A stretch of 64,000 bases of DNA from Nannochloris sp. 'desiccata' (GCA_019044685.2 JAGTXX020000016.1:434001-498000), one strand, 5' to 3'; counted from the stretch's first letter, positions 21,405-34,323 are shown. A program made the numbers and translations. The notes: generated from the sequence alone by a model not told the origin.

Positions 21405-24400
21405 CTAGCCGCCACCGCCACGACCTCCTCCTCTCCCTCTCCCTCCACCTCTACCGCGTCCTTGATGTTGATAATCATTGCCACCATACCTACCGTAGCT
21501 TGCACCACCACCACCACCACGATGTCTGCCTCCCCCACGACCACCACCGCTGCGGCCAAACGAGTGGTGTTCACGAGGATTCCCAGAATGATTGCGTTTC
21601 ACTCCACCGCCATGTCTATCGTCATACTCACTATACGGCGGTTGAGCATACGGGCCACGGTAATCATAGCTCCTTTCTTGGTCTTCTACAAGAGCGCCAC
21701 GGCCTCTCCCTCTGCCACCACAAAAACCACCGCCGCCGCCGCCGCGGTGCGGCGCCGCAGGTGCATGGTGACTATACCTAAACAAATGATGGCTATGATT
21801 TCCACCAGAGGAACCACCTCTACTAGTATATCCACCACCACCACCTCTTCCTCCATAGCCCCTTGCACCACCACCACCGCCACCACCACCACCGGAAGTG
21901 CTTTTATAAGAGCACCCTAAATCAGTCTCCAACCCATCTCCAGATTCACTCTCATTAATAAACACCGCAGCAGAAACATCCATTGCCTGTTGTAATTTAT
22001 CATGGAGACCCTCCCTGGGTCGATTGACTTTTGCGGAAAAAGCGCTGGCAACACGGAGACGCAAGCACGACAGCTGAGCGATGGTTTGAATTGGGACACG
22101 GAACTTCAGCCAGCCATCTACAACCAGTAACCCAGTATCAGGCACTACATTAGATGTAATACCAGTATTATAATTAATGGAGGCACTTGGTACTTCGCCT
22201 AACTGCATGCTTTGCATGTTTTGAACCTCCAGAGCGACCCCTGCCGCCCCAGCTCCATCTGCTCTTTCTTCTCGAGTCATAGTATCCATCTCAGTGTCAG
22301 GAGCGGGAATAACTTGTGCAGCTACCAATATAACAGGATGTGGATGCATTGCAGTACAGCTTTTGATGTACAACATCGAATCACCGCGTGTGATCTCATC
22401 AAAGAAGAGCAACGCTGCAAATTCTGGTGGAGGCTGTAGTGGAGGTTCTTGGTCCTCATTGCCATCAGTAAAATCATTCTGTTCAGGTTTTTCCACTTTA
22501 AGTTTAGAATTGACAGACGCAGGATGGATTCGTACTTTATCACCAGCGCGAGTGACGACAGAGGTACGGGATTTAGAATCTCGAGAGGCAATGGGGATGA
22601 CACGGCCAATCATCGGATAGAAGCCACAAGCCTGTAGGTACATAGACAGATACAGAGGATCATAAAAGAAGCTAAGATTAGTATTAAGTTGAACAGATAA
22701 GAAATTTTTGTCCTCTGAAGTATGAAAACTGGCCCGAATAGGCTTTTGTTTTCTTCGCTCAAAAGAGAGGTAAAATGGGTTTCCCTAAAAAATTTGGGAC
22801 GGGATAGAAGATGGAGATTTTTTTATTTTTTTTTCACTTACCAAGACAGCTCTGACAAGATCTGCGCGATGCCCTTCTGTACTCGCATCTTCAACAGACC
22901 GTACAAACCCTCTTCCCACCAGCTCTCCAAGGAGCTGAGTCCGCATCCCATCAATCATCCGCATCGTAGCAGGACTCAAATAATTCTTGACGCAATATTG
23001 GTGATCACCTCCCCTGTGTTTCGCAGCCACCCAGCCGTTGAACGCCTTCACAGTCGATAAATGATCGGAACTTCCCCCAGCTTCAGTAGACCATTGCCCA
23101 CGTAACATCGCCGCTTCAAACCTACCCCCAGGATTCGCTGGTAACACCCAAGGGTCTCGGTAGGCCATACAACACGCTACTGTCAGTACAGGATCGAGAC
23201 AGCGATACAACACTCCGTACAGCAGCATTTTACCCAGGGCAGGAGGTAATGGTAACGCAGCTAAATGTCGACCTAAAGTGGTTAACTTTTCATTCGAATC
23301 TAGTGCACCAATATCACCGAGCAGAGCAACAGCTGCATCGACTGCCTGCGGGACAGGCGGCTCTACCGCTTTTGCTAGGAAGCCTCCAATCGAGACTGGA
23401 TTTGAGGGAGTTTCAAGTAATTTGACTTGTAAACTCATTTCATCAAGCGGACTTCGTTTCAATTCCGGTAACTGGAACTCGGCTAACGCTTCGCTGCGTT
23501 GTCGAGAGTACATGTGAAAAGCAACTCCAGGTTGGCATCGTCCTGCACGCCCCCGCCGCTGTTTTTCAGAAGCCTTACTAATCCAAGCCCCTTGTAGGGT
23601 AGAGACCCCGGTAAATGCATCGTATGACTTCTCTTTTAATCGACCAGAATCTATGACGCAGACAACATCATCTATCGTGATTGCAGTTTCTGCCATGTTG
23701 GTGGACATGACAATCTTACGGACCCCAGGAGGGGGTCTTAAGAACACTTTCCTTTGATCTTGTGGAGCGACCATAGAATGTAAAGGCAGTAAAGAATACC
23801 GATCAGAACGACCGAAAATAGGGGAAGATTCTAATTTTTCCTTCATTCGGATAATTTCATCCCACCCAGGGAAGAAAAGTAAGACCGCACCTTGTTGACT
23901 TTTCTTACTTTCTTCAGCACTTTTCTTATTTTTAGTGGAGTTAGAAAATTTACCTTCTCCGCAGATGTAGCTTAGTAAAGCTTCAATTAAATCTATATCC
24001 ACTTCATCAGCATCCGTATTACTTTGATAATGGCTCAGTGCCAACGCTGAGCTGGCGAGCTCGTCAGCAGCTCGTGCTTGCTCACCCCATTCTTCCAGCA
24101 GCTCTACTACATCAGTCCTATTGCATTGGGCAGCACAGGCACATGCAGTCATCCCATTATTCGTTTCGATTGAAGGATCAGCGCCATTCGCTAATAAGAC
24201 GGTGGCTACATCGGCTCTCCCATGAAAGGCAGCAGCGACAAGAGCAGTCGCCCCCGTAGCAGGGTGCTGGACATTAATCCCAGGAGATCCCGTGTCGATA
24301 TCATCAGCCCCAGCTGCTCCGGTGACTTCCATAAGAAGTTCAAAGGCTTCGTCGTCTCCTGTACGGAAGGCAGCTTCTATTGCAGCTTCTATTTGGTTCC

Positions 24401-25955
24401 TTTCTTCCTTTGAGAGACGAGAAGAAGCTGAAGCACCTTGTGCAGCTCTGCTACTATTACTGCTGTTAAAATTATTATTCCCATCAATACCACCGCCGCC
24501 ATTGTAGTATTTACTACTGCCGCCTCTTCCTCTGCCTCTTCCCCCAGTTCCTCCAGCTCCGGTAGCTACTAAAGCAGCTGCTCCTCTTCCTTGTCCACCC
24601 AGCGCAGCGTCCATTTCTTGCACAGCAGCAGCTTCATATCCAGTCAACTTCAACACATCCTCCAAATAGAAATCTTGGACTGGGTGGGTGAATCCCGGGA
24701 CGCGTACGACAGGACATCCACCAAAATATCCAGAAAATAATTCCACGTGTAATGTCGCAGACATCAGGACAACACGTAAATGTGGATGAGCAGGTAAAAG
24801 GTCCCTCACCAGGATCAATAAAAAATCAGCGAATCTATCTCTTTCATGGATTTCATCAATCACTAAATGCGTGACACGTGCCATAGCGTCATGAGATTGG
24901 TCCGTCAGCATGCGCAGCAGGATACCATTCGTACAAAACATAAGGGAAGATTCAGTACCGCCTCGGCTTTCTAATCGAATAGTATAGCCAACATTTTCAC
25001 CGATATTTTCTCCACGTTCTGCAGCGACACGCTCCCCAACAGACATGGCAGAGATACGTCGTGGTTGGGTACATACTACTCTGCATCCTTCACCACGATA
25101 CCATGCGTCTTCAAGTAAATATTGAGGAACTTGAGTTGTTTTGCCGCAGCCGGTCTCTCCCGCGATCAAGACAACTTGATTATTTCTAACTGCGGAAACG
25201 ATTTCTTCCCGATAGGAAGCGATAGGAAGGTTATGACGACCGGAGATAAGATCTTGCATGGAGTCTTTAGAGATGGAAGCTTCCCATTTAGAACGGCGAG
25301 ATTCGATTTCTGTGGTGGAAAATTCCGCTGCATGTTTTCCTCTGCTATGACGATTTTTGGAATTAGAAGTACTCGTGTGGTGGTGCTGGTCAGCATCGTC
25401 TGCTTCTTTTTTGCTACTTTTGTTCTTATTGTTCTTCTTATCTTTCTTCCTCCCCTTGGATTTACCTCCTTGATCAGAAACATCTTCATCTTCATCATCA
25501 CTGGAGCTGTCTTTCTCGCCGTCATCAGCGATTCCATCTCCATAGGCTTGATCTAAGCCTCGAGCTGCTACCGCAAGCTCAGATTCCGTAGGAGGGTATG
25601 CATTAAAATATGCATCCAGTTGAGATAGAGAAGTCTCACCTAGAGGCAATTCAAATATAGGCTCTCTGGCAGCCCGCTCCCGTCGCTTGAAGACGGTAAC
25701 AGCACGTCCTTCTCCTTTTCCAAACGATTTTGAGCTAAAACCGTACTTCTTGCACTCGGCATGGACGACAGCACGGTCGTGGTTGGAGAGACCAGGGGGG
25801 AAACTGAGCTCAGTCTCGTTACTCGCTTGAAAATCTGCTAGAGCAGATGCGATGTCGATTCGAGTTGATTCGTCGACTGGGCGCATGCCTGGAGCAAGGC
25901 GGCCACCACGCCCACGACGGCCACCGCCACGGCCACGATCAGAGCGTCCACTCAT
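21405..25955 (-). CDS. R3H-DEIH-box-ankyrin RNA helicase with RGG tail (NIH/YTHDC2-like)
   Basis: Exons 25955-22842 and 22631-21405, with a GTAAGT...CTACAG intron, encode 1446 residues. Order: Arg/Gly start; R3H domain (about 27-95, including FPPGLSNHDRAVVHAECKKY); acidic linker; helicase core with GETGCGKTTQVPQYLLEDAW (about 266), DEIH at 367-370, MSATLHVELF and a Gly-rich insert; two ankyrin repeats (about 560-625, TALVAAAFHGRADVATVLLA); then NMAETAITIDDVVCVIDSG and QRRGRAGRCQPGVAFHMYS (about 800); HA2 and OB regions; and a last 200 residues of long RGG/GGG stretches. R3H plus ankyrin repeats inserted in a DEAH core is the plan of animal YTHDC2 and plant NIH. The YTH m6A reader is absent, as in plants. 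It is likely a 3'-to-5' RNA helicase. Confidence 0.9.
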
Positions 25956-26237
25956 GGAAATAGGCGTGATAGAGTTTATAAAATTTGAAAGTGATCAAAA
26001 ATGCTGCAAATAAATTGGCGAAATTTATTTTGATGAATTAGCACTTGGTTAGATAATATATGTTCCCTACTATGTAATTTAAATATTTAAATATGTATAG
26101 TATTTTCATATATCACAAGAATACAGGATCAAAAGTCAAAAATTTCAGTTTCAAATGGCGCCGTCGCTGCTGCCGCTGCTGTCTCTAAATAACAAATTTA
26201 ATAAAAGTAAGATACCTAAATAAAAGCAAATACTACT

Positions 26238-29200
26238 CTACGTATCACCAGGGGATGCGTTCCCAAGGCCTCCAAAGAGATTAAACAAAGTATGATTCTG
26301 GTTTGTATGCTGCTGGCTTCCAAAACAACCACTGCCAACACCACGGTTCTTAGTGGCCACAATTTTCGCTGCCTTACTACCACCACCGCCGCCACGACGA
26401 GCAGCATTAGAAGGCTTGAATGCGTTTGCAGAACGCATAGCAGCTAAACGGCTCTTGGGAGCAGGCCTAGAACCACCACCAGCATTAGTAGGCTTGATGC
26501 AAGGCTTGGCAGGCTTCACAGCAGGAGCTTTGTTGCGGTGCAGAGCACGAGGAGGCACTTCATAAGATTCTTCATCACTATCATCTACTTCTTCCACTAT
26601 GACGTGGCTCTGACGCATACGAGCTTGACGCATAGGTCTACCACCAGCAGCTTGGTTGGTAGTGTCAGTGTGGATGACGATGGCAGTGCGGAGAGCTTCT
26701 TCATCAACCTCCTCCGCCTCCTCCTCCTCGTCCTCCTCGTCTTCATCATCGTTAAAACCCCAAGCGTCATCTTCCTGAGGCTCAATATCATAAGTCTGCT
26801 CAGGATGTTGTTCATCTTGATCTTCAAGGATAAGGGTACGAGAGATAGGGTTTTCATTAAAGCGAGCCTTGTGCTTCATACGGGGGTTGTGAGCAGGTGG
26901 AGGTGAGGCAGTAGCACGACGTTTTTTAACAGCCGAAGCAGGAGCAGTAGGGACTGCAGAGGAGAGGTTGTTTTGTTTGCCAGCAAAAGCAGAGATGCTT
27001 TCCAGAGCGACACGTTTTTCTTCAAGTTCTTCAGTAGTTTCGTCAAGTTCTTGCTGGAGTTTTGCAGCCTTCTCAGCAGAAGACATGGCTTCGTGGGCAG
27101 CGACGTTTAAATCTTGTTGCAGTTTGGTAATTTCAGCAGCACGTTCAGAACATTTCTGTTCAAGTTGGGAAATAAGGAGGTTACGTTCATCTAAGAGATT
27201 TTCCAGACGAGCTTTTTCTTTTTCATTAGCAGCTGTTTGCTTCGTGGCGGTAGCAAGGTCTGTGGTGAGGGAGTCCAGTTCAGCATTGTGTTCAGCTTGT
27301 ATACGAGCAATTTCCTGCAGACAGGGAGGAGGGAAGGAGAAAACAAGATCACATGATATTACGAAAGGGGCGTAAGCTGGCCATAAAATAACTTATTAGA
27401 AGAGAAGAGTAAAATATGCGCCGCTGCGGGTTTTCTAAAAAAAAAACATACCGTTGACATACGCTCACGCTCAGCACCAAGCTCCTTTTCACTCTCAGAT
27501 TTTGCAGTTTTAAGAGCTTCCGAAAGTTCTGAAGAAAATTTCTTGGCAGCTTCTTCCAGTGCCAAAGCCGCAGCGGTGCGGTCAGTGTCGCTCTGCTGGC
27601 TGAGCTGCTCATAGCGTTGCTTCTCAGAAGCCAGCTGCCCCTGCAAAAATAAATAAATAAGAAAAAGGGATAGGTTTTACAGTTTCCAAATAGTTAGATT
27701 TATGCAGGGAGCTATTATTTTCATTACCTCAAGTTCAGCCACTCTTCCAACAGCGGTTGCAGCTGCCTTTGTGGCTTCGCCCAAAGAACTTTGCAGAGTA
27801 GCAGCTAAAGCAGACTTCTCATTCAAATTTACAGACAAAACATCCTGCAAGTATATATATAGAAGGAAGATTGAACAATTGGAACAGGGAGAAAATAAGG
27901 AATAGGAAGCGAAAACAGACAGAGGGAGCACGCTGCACGTTCCTTCTGGGATACCACTGAACGCAGCTCTTCTTCAAGCCTCTGCACTACAGCAAGTTTG
28001 TCTTCAAGCTGCGAAGAAAAATCTGCAGCAGCGGCAGTAGCAGTGCTGAGCTGGAGACGGAAGGCTTCTTCTTGCTCAGCAAAGGTAGATTTTGCAGCAG
28101 ACAGCTCTGCTTTCGTTTCCTCAAGAGAAGAAGACAAAAGAGATGCATGTTGCTCTGCAGAAGCTTTGTGAGCAGCCTGTAAGATATAAATATTGGGATG
28201 AATGGAAGAGGTTAGTGAGAAGAAGTAGAGGAATCGCTGGTGCTAGCGCCAAAACGAAACATTAGCTCATTGGGAGCATAAACCCCCCTCTCTGTTGCTG
28301 CATATATAATCTCGTTGTGGGTCTTTGAGGGTAAGTTGACAAAACGAAAAAGCAAAGAGAGTTCTCACCAGTTCTTCGCTAGATGTTTTCAGCTGTGCTT
28401 CAAAAGCAGTGCATTTTTGGGATGCTGATTAAAGGAGGGAGGGAGAAAAATGTGTGAGACGCTGCGAGATTTGTTTCATTAAACGTCTTCAAGAAAAGCA
28501 AGCAGCCTCTAGGAAAACATACCTTCAGAAAGATGGATGCGAAGAGTCTGAACTTCTGTATTGGTTTTAGAGAGATCCTTAGAGAGTCTCTGCAGAAAGG
28601 AATAGGAAGAAGCTTTCAGAAAGCTTAGAAAAAAGTTCAGGAGGCGTCGAGCGAACGTTCATGCGTGTAAGCCCAACATACCTTTGCTACGCTTTCAACG
28701 TCAGCGCGGCTTTTAGCAAGCTCCTCACGTTGGCTTTTAACTGCAGAAAGAAGAAATAAAGCGCTGTAAATAAAAAAGCTTTCAGAACGCTTGAGAAATA
28801 AGGTCAACTCGCCCAAAGCTAGCTCGCCCGCAAGCGAGGTGAAATGTTTTTCATGCGATGCCAAAACGTCGTTCTGTGCATCAAAGCGGGTGGAAAAATC
28901 TTTCACAAGACTATAATCAGAAGCTACTTTGGCTCTGAGACCGCTGTTGTTCTTGACGAGAGCTTGGTAAGCTTTCTCCAAGCGGGAAGAGTAGGTGGCC
29001 ATCTCATCCAATTTTGATTTGTACATTGCAGCGTTCTGGAGGGCTACCTGCTGCTCTTTCAGGATACGGTCAGTAGCTTGCTTCAGAGGGTCGGTGGTAG
29101 GCTTCGGGGCAACCCCAACCAGAGGAGCTGAGGTGAGCAGCATGAGGAAGATCAGGAAGGTAGGTCAAAGAAAAGCTTCAAGCTGGATGCGGTGCGGGAG

Positions 29201-29371
29201 GATGAAGATATTCTTGAGTGCGATGACAGAGCTTTATACAATTTTAGGAATAGTATGTGTGGGGAATGGGAAAAAGGAAGCTTTTTACTTAGTCTTCCTG
29301 CAGCATGCTTTGCCTGCTGACGTTGGAGCAACTGTTGGAGCCTTGCCAGCTTGGAGCAGATTCTCGAACAT
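26238..29371 (-). CDS. Long coiled-coil protein with acidic and basic tail, nine exons
   Basis: Proposed exons: 29314-29371, 28813-29127, 28682-28740, 28523-28589, 28369-28424, 27934-28176, 27728-27844, 27452-27640 and 26238-27314. Together they encode 726 residues with all phases consistent. It starts MFENLLQAGKAPTVAPTSA. Residues about 30-470 are continuous coiled coil rich in Ala, Glu, Lys, Ser and Leu (LEKAYQALVKNN, KSQREELAKSRADVESVAKR, LEEKRVALES). The tail has an acidic block (DDEDEEDEEEEAEEVDEEAL), basic Arg/Lys/Ala stretches and a final NLFGGLGNASPGDT. Introns 1, 2 and probably 6 start with GC. No family is recognised; the plan suggests a structural, nuclear or chromatin-linked protein. 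Its intron density is far above that of its neighbours. Confidence 0.72.
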
Positions 29372-29505
29372 TTTGGAGTCATATGCTCACGGTTTGAGCC
29401 TCAAACCGTCACTTTCGCAAGTATTTTAACCTCTCTCGAATTCTACGATATCTTTCCGATAGTTATAGATAGGGTGGCGTTCCAAAAGCTTTTCAAAAAT
29501 AACAA

Positions 29506-30111
29506 ATGGCAGCCATTCCATTCGTCCACGCAATTCACAGGATGCCAGGCACGGCGCAGCTGAGACCGCACACAATCCATACCTCAAAATTGAAGTCACA
29601 ATTTCCGAAAGGTTCACCAAATCGAGTCGCTTCATTGGGCCGTCAAACGTCGCATTGTGTTATCACCGCCACCGCGAAAAAGTTTTCGTCCTTTCAAGAA
29701 ATGATTTCTCAATCAGATGTAGTGCTAGTAGATTTCTATGCAACGTGGTGCGGGCCGTGCCAGATGATGGGCCAAATAATGGTACGTATAGATGAATCAA
29801 GTAGTAGTATATAGAAAAGCTGCTATATGATATTAATCCTCCCCTCAACCCCCGCCGTCTTCTCTCACCTTCTTTTTCACTTACATGCATTTCCGCAGAG
29901 CGAGGTGCAGCGAAATACCAACAATGTGACATTCACGAAAGTAAACACTGAAAAATATCCTAAAATAGCTTCACAATACAACGTTCAAGCTCTGCCCACA
30001 CTTGTTTTGTTTAAAAATGGGAAACCGATTCGGAGAATTGAAGGTGTCTTGAATGCAAGTGATTTAAAAAGGTGGATAGAACAGGCTGTGCAGACTTCAA
30101 AAACAGCTTGA
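29506..30111 (+). CDS. TRXy: Thioredoxin y, plastid
   Basis: Exons 29506-29781 and 29899-30111, phase 0, encode 162 residues. The first 55 residues are a basic transit peptide. The thioredoxin fold has FYATWCGPCQMMG with active cysteines at 82 and 85, then KVNTEKYPKIASQYNVQALP with the cis-Pro, TLVLFKNGKPIRRIEGVLNA and a final amphipathic helix. The Gln after WCGPC and the TEKYPKIA block are typical of the y-type, which reduces plastid peroxiredoxin Q and methionine sulfoxide reductases. The intron falls directly after the active-site helix. Its ATG lies 134 bases from the divergent coiled-coil gene. Confidence 0.92.
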
Positions 30112-30487
30112 TATTAAAAACTACTCGATGAATTTGAGTATGACGGGGTTCTTATTATTTAGAAAGAGGAGTGGGGGCTTTATATTTGTTGGTTGTCGCT
30201 ATTTTTTTCCTTCTTCCGTTCTCGTTGAATAAATGTTTTTTATGGAAAGAAAAAACTTTGATTACTTAGTTGCTATCTATCTCTTGGGAAGTCTCAGAGG
30301 AAAATTTATACTCTTACATCGTAGCATAATTACAGGCAATGCATGTTTATCCCTACTGTATCAAGACATTCAAAGAGTAAAACAATCTAATTTAAACCGC
30401 TCTATCTACCCCACTGTCCCCACTGCTTTCTCCATTTACAAGCGAAGCTTAACTCTCTTGTCTGCTATTCCCTCTTGAATCCACCCC
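30112..30487. other. Convergent spacer, no gene seen
   Basis: 3' flanks of thioredoxin y and the zinc transporter. The plus ORF 30233-30478 is hydrophobic low-complexity sequence without family signal. Confidence 0.5.
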
Positions 30488-31708
30488 TTACGTACATGCT
30501 CCCCCGTCTCCAGCTACCATTTGAATCGTCGTATGCTCTATACCTAGGTCTTTTCTACAATAACAAGTAACTTTTCTCAACACCTCTGCTGGGTCGGCAG
30601 CAGCAGCGGTAGCTACATGGGCACACAGTAGCGGAATCCCTGGCGTTAATGACCATACGTGTAGATCGTGAACGTCTTTTACGCCTTCTATTTCTATTAA
30701 ATCTTTAAAAATCTGTGCCACGTCAGCACCACGTGGGGCTCTTTCCATTAAAATATTCCCAATATCCTTCAAAATTGCAAAAGTGGTGCCTAGAACCAGA
30801 GCAGCAAAGAGGAAAGTACAAATAGGGTCAGCTAACGCCCATCGAGGGTCATCTTGGTGGTACCAAATTAAGGCGCCAGCAATGGCTACCCCGATTGATT
30901 GAACGAGATCTCCAATGACGTGAATGACGGCACCTCGAACATTGATATTTGACCCAGGAGAATGAGTGTGGTTGTTACTGGGCGATTCTTGATATTGCCC
31001 GGTATGGTTGTGAAGAGAGGAAGAAGAAATAAGTTCTTCAGTTTCATGGTGGTGGCCTTCTTCAGCTAAACTGACTCCCAGCTCTCCGTTCTCATCATGG
31101 CGGTGGAAGTGAGAATGCTCAGCATGCTCAGCAGCACCATGGTTATGCCCACTATGACTATGTCCACCACCATGGCTATGTCCGTGGCCTCCTAGAATAA
31201 ACATTAATGCAATATTTACCACCACACCAATCAAGGCAATAATAGTCATTATTCGGCCGTCGACTGGGGATGGGTGTAATACTCTTTGAACAGCTTCCCA
31301 AAGCAAAATTCCCGTTACCAACCACACGCTTAAAACGCTTGCCAATGCACCTAAAACTTCTATGCGGTGATATCCGTAACTAAAATGGTGGTGAGACCTT
31401 TTAGCCGCATAGTAAGCAGCGGCCGCAGAGACAGCAAACCCAGAGACATCAGATAAAAGATGGGCTGCATCTGTAATAATTGCTAATGAATGAGCCCAAA
31501 TACCACCAGCTATTTCCACTAGCATAAATAGAAAGGCGACTATCAGAGCCAAGACTAATTTGCGTTGGGTTTTCTGATAGCGTTTTTGCTTCTCATCGTC
31601 ATTAATCCCTTCTGCCAAAACGCAGGCCGAGACGGCACGAGGGCCAAACGTTCTTCCTCCGGCGTTTGTGGGTAGTAATAATACCCTGCTTTCGTCTTCT
31701 GGATCCAT
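30488..31708 (-). CDS. MTP1: Cation diffusion facilitator zinc transporter (ZnT/MTP1 type)
   Basis: 406 residues from ATG 31708 (an upstream in-frame TTG is not used). There are six transmembrane helices. Zinc-site signatures are HLLSD in helix 2 (SLAIITDAAHLLSDVSGFAV) and HVIGDLVQSIGVAIAG in helix 5. The loop between helices 4 and 5 is very His-rich (GGHGHSHGGGHSHSGHNHG, HAEHSHFHRHDE, HHHETEE), as in plant MTP1 vacuolar Zn2+/H+ antiporters. The C-terminal cytosolic domain has VKDVHDLHVWSLTPGIPLLC. It would load zinc into the vacuole or Golgi in exchange for protons. Single exon. Confidence 0.93.
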   Translation of the reverse strand: MDPEDESRVLLLPTNAGGRTFGPRAVSACVLAEGINDDEKQKRYQKTQRKLVLALIVAFLFMLVEIAGGIWAHSLAIITDAAHLLSDVSGFAVSAAAAYYAAKRSHHHFSYGYHRIEVLGALASVLSVWLVTGILLWEAVQRVLHPSPVDGRIMTIIALIGVVVNIALMFILGGHGHSHGGGHSHSGHNHGAAEHAEHSHFHRHDENGELGVSLAEEGHHHETEELISSSSLHNHTGQYQESPSNNHTHSPGSNINVRGAVIHVIGDLVQSIGVAIAGALIWYHQDDPRWALADPICTFLFAALVLGTTFAILKDIGNILMERAPRGADVAQIFKDLIEIEGVKDVHDLHVWSLTPGIPLLCAHVATAAAADPAEVLRKVTCYCRKDLGIEHTTIQMVAGDGGACT

Positions 31709-31989
31709 TTTGAAGTCCAAATAACAACGACTCGCTCTTGGGTTTCTGTCTCTTCAGATCAAAACAAAAAACAAATCGAATATTAAACTATATTGGCAGA
31801 GGGTTGGATGCCTATTTATTGCGTTCTTGGAAATATTTTGTATTTTTATACTACCAAAACGCTGAGGCTGGAGAGATTTATACCTCAACCTGCCCTCGGC
31901 CGACTCGGAAAATATTTTTGAAAGAAAAAAGGATATAACCGCAAATTTGCATTTGCTACTATATTATTTTTGAACACCATTGCTATAAC

Positions 31990-33785
31990 ATGCATATAAC
32001 CATCACAAGAGGTGGGCAATTGCAGCCTATGCACGCAATGTCCTTAAAACTCGCTTGCAATTCCCTATCAAAGCTCCAATTCCCTTTATTCCGGCTAGCT
32101 AGAGCTCATAAATTAGCTCCCCTAGTTGATAACTACACATCTACTTATCCTCTTAACCGATTTAGGACATTTGCTACTGTAGCAGTGGATGAAGAATTCT
32201 TCGCTCCTGCTGGAACATCCTTTGCTTCTCTAGGAATCGATAATCGAATCTGCTCTACATTAGAAGCTGCAGGATTCGAACAAGCCTCTCATGCGCAATT
32301 CTTAGCTGCTCCCCCCATTTTAAAAGGCCGCAATGTTGTCCTTGCCGCTGAGACTGGCAGCGGCAAGACTTTAGCGTATTTGGCACCCCTGGCTACTCTT
32401 GCCCTCGCAGAACGTGCTGCATCTACTGCACCAGCACTTTCTACACCTCCTCCACCTTCTGACGACTGGCTTGAACCTCTTCCCGACGATCCCCTCGCAG
32501 ATAGGCCTCGCCGAACAGCCGCCCTCGTCCTTTGTCCCAACGCTCTTCTCTGCCAGCAAGTTGTAACTGTGGCTGGCCACGCTTTCAAAGACCCAACTAC
32601 AGGAGAACCTCTGGTCAATGTAGCACTTGTTACATCCAATAATCCACCTCCATATGACCTTCCTGACGTTGTAGTCACCACTCCTGGCGCCTTGGCTACT
32701 CTACTTGACGGGGCCGGCCCCGCGTTTGGTCCTGATTGGACCCGTACTGGCTTCTCAGCATGGGCACGGCACGTTGTCCTCGATGAAGCCGATCTTCTAC
32801 TTGGGGGAGGCTACGCAAAACACCTGGATTTAATTTTAGATTTACTAAAATCCGGGGATAGAGAAGCAGCGGCAAAAAGAGCGTGTACTGAAATTGGCAT
32901 TCCAATTGACGAGTACTGGGAAATGCCTCGTTTAATACGCAAATCAGTCCAATCTGGGGGTGCAAAGGCAGCTTTAGAGGCAGGGTACAAGCCTCCAGAA
33001 TGGGCTACACCTCCAACCGGCAAAGAAGGAATCGATTTTGTACTGCCATGGCTCCGGCAATACGTGTTTGTTGCAGCTACCATGCCCCGGGAAGGTGGTA
33101 AAAACGTAGGAACTGATATTTCTACCTCATATCCTGGTACACTCTGGCTCTCTGGACGGCAGTTACATCAAGCACGTCGTTGTCTAACACATTCTTGGCG
33201 AGAGTACTCTTCTCTCAAAGGCCGGGATCAAGCTTTGATAGAAACTATCGAATCTGACCCCCAAATTACCCAAGGACTGGACTGGGTCGTATGATGGTAT
33301 TCACCAAAGACGTCACCTCTGCAAATGAAACTGCAGCTGTATTACGTGAATTCTCTTCAAAAATGCCTCCGATTGTGGTCTACCACAGCGGAGTACCTGC
33401 CGCTGAACGAGCCACAGCATTGAAACGAATGAGTCAAGAGCAAGGATTAATTTTAGTGTGTACTGACGCTGCTGCACGTGGATTAGATATAGAAAATGTA
33501 ACCCATGTGGTGCAAGCTGATTTTGCCGGGTCTGCGATAGATTATTTACATCGTGTAGGTCGAACGGCAAGAGCGGGGAAAACAGGGACCGTCACTTCTC
33601 TTTATGCCACAGAAGTGGCAGCGTTAGTTGATGCAATTCGAGATGCTGTGGCTGAAAACAGACCTGTGGATGGGGCGTTCAGCAGGAAAAGATCGTTTAA
33701 CAAGAAGTTTAAAAAGTATGGGAAGTTTGTACCGAGAGGTGTCGTCGGTGGGGCTGCCGACAGGGATGCGGCTTCCAGGCGTTAA
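31990..33785 (+). CDS. RH22: Plastid DEAD-box RNA helicase, RH22 type (frameshift in read)
   Basis: The N-terminal half (31990 to about 33262) and C-terminal half (33258-33785) are in different frames. One extra base at the C5 run 33258-33262 would read [20 protein letters not shown] and restore about 598 residues. Domain 1 has [34 protein letters not shown] and VFVAATMP. Domain 2 has [60 protein letters not shown] and [18 protein letters not shown]. The last block matches Arabidopsis RH22, a plastid helicase for 23S rRNA maturation. The N-terminal about 70 residues look like a transit peptide. The break is more likely assembly error than true loss, since both halves keep every motif. Confidence 0.82.
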
Positions 33786-34305
33786 TAATAGAGGGTGGCT
33801 TTGTAAAGATGAATAGAATATATACCGTACACAGCCTACGCAGCTTGCTGCGTCAATCTACAGTAAATTGCTTTATTGTAAGCTCTCTCTGTGTGATAAA
33901 CTAACTGGTATTGTTCTGTTGGCTGTTTGTAATTCGAAATACGAACGCTTCTGTTTATCATTATTATTTATTTTGTTACAGTAGAGCTAAAACGAATACA
34001 TTGAGTGCCAGCCATGGCGTAGAAGAGGAAGAAGGATGGGGGTATTAAAAAAGGTGGGTGGAAAAAAAATGCACAGCACTTGCCAGATAAAAGCAAGCAA
34101 AGAAAAAAGCCACATGAGGGGGGGAAGGAACTAAACAAATGAAAATACAGTGCAGTAGGGGTAGGGATCGAGTAGCTTAATAGAACCGTGTACGTATCAA
34201 AAGGGCATGAGGGGTGTTGTTTGTTTCTTTGAAATCTTCTTAGAAATATATTTAATTTTCATTTTTCGTTCTTCTCGTATCCAGAAAAGAAAGGGAGAAA
34301 AAGAA

Positions 34306-34323
34306 AGAGAGAGAGAGAGAGAG
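34306..34323 (+). repeat. (AG)n microsatellite
   Basis: About nine AG units in the purine-rich spacer. Confidence 0.85.

Noticed and set aside
21462..21920. 152-codon plus ORF rich in Thr/Ile/Ala
   Set aside because: Antisense shadow of the helicase RGG tail; composition follows from GGC/GGA codons on the other strand.
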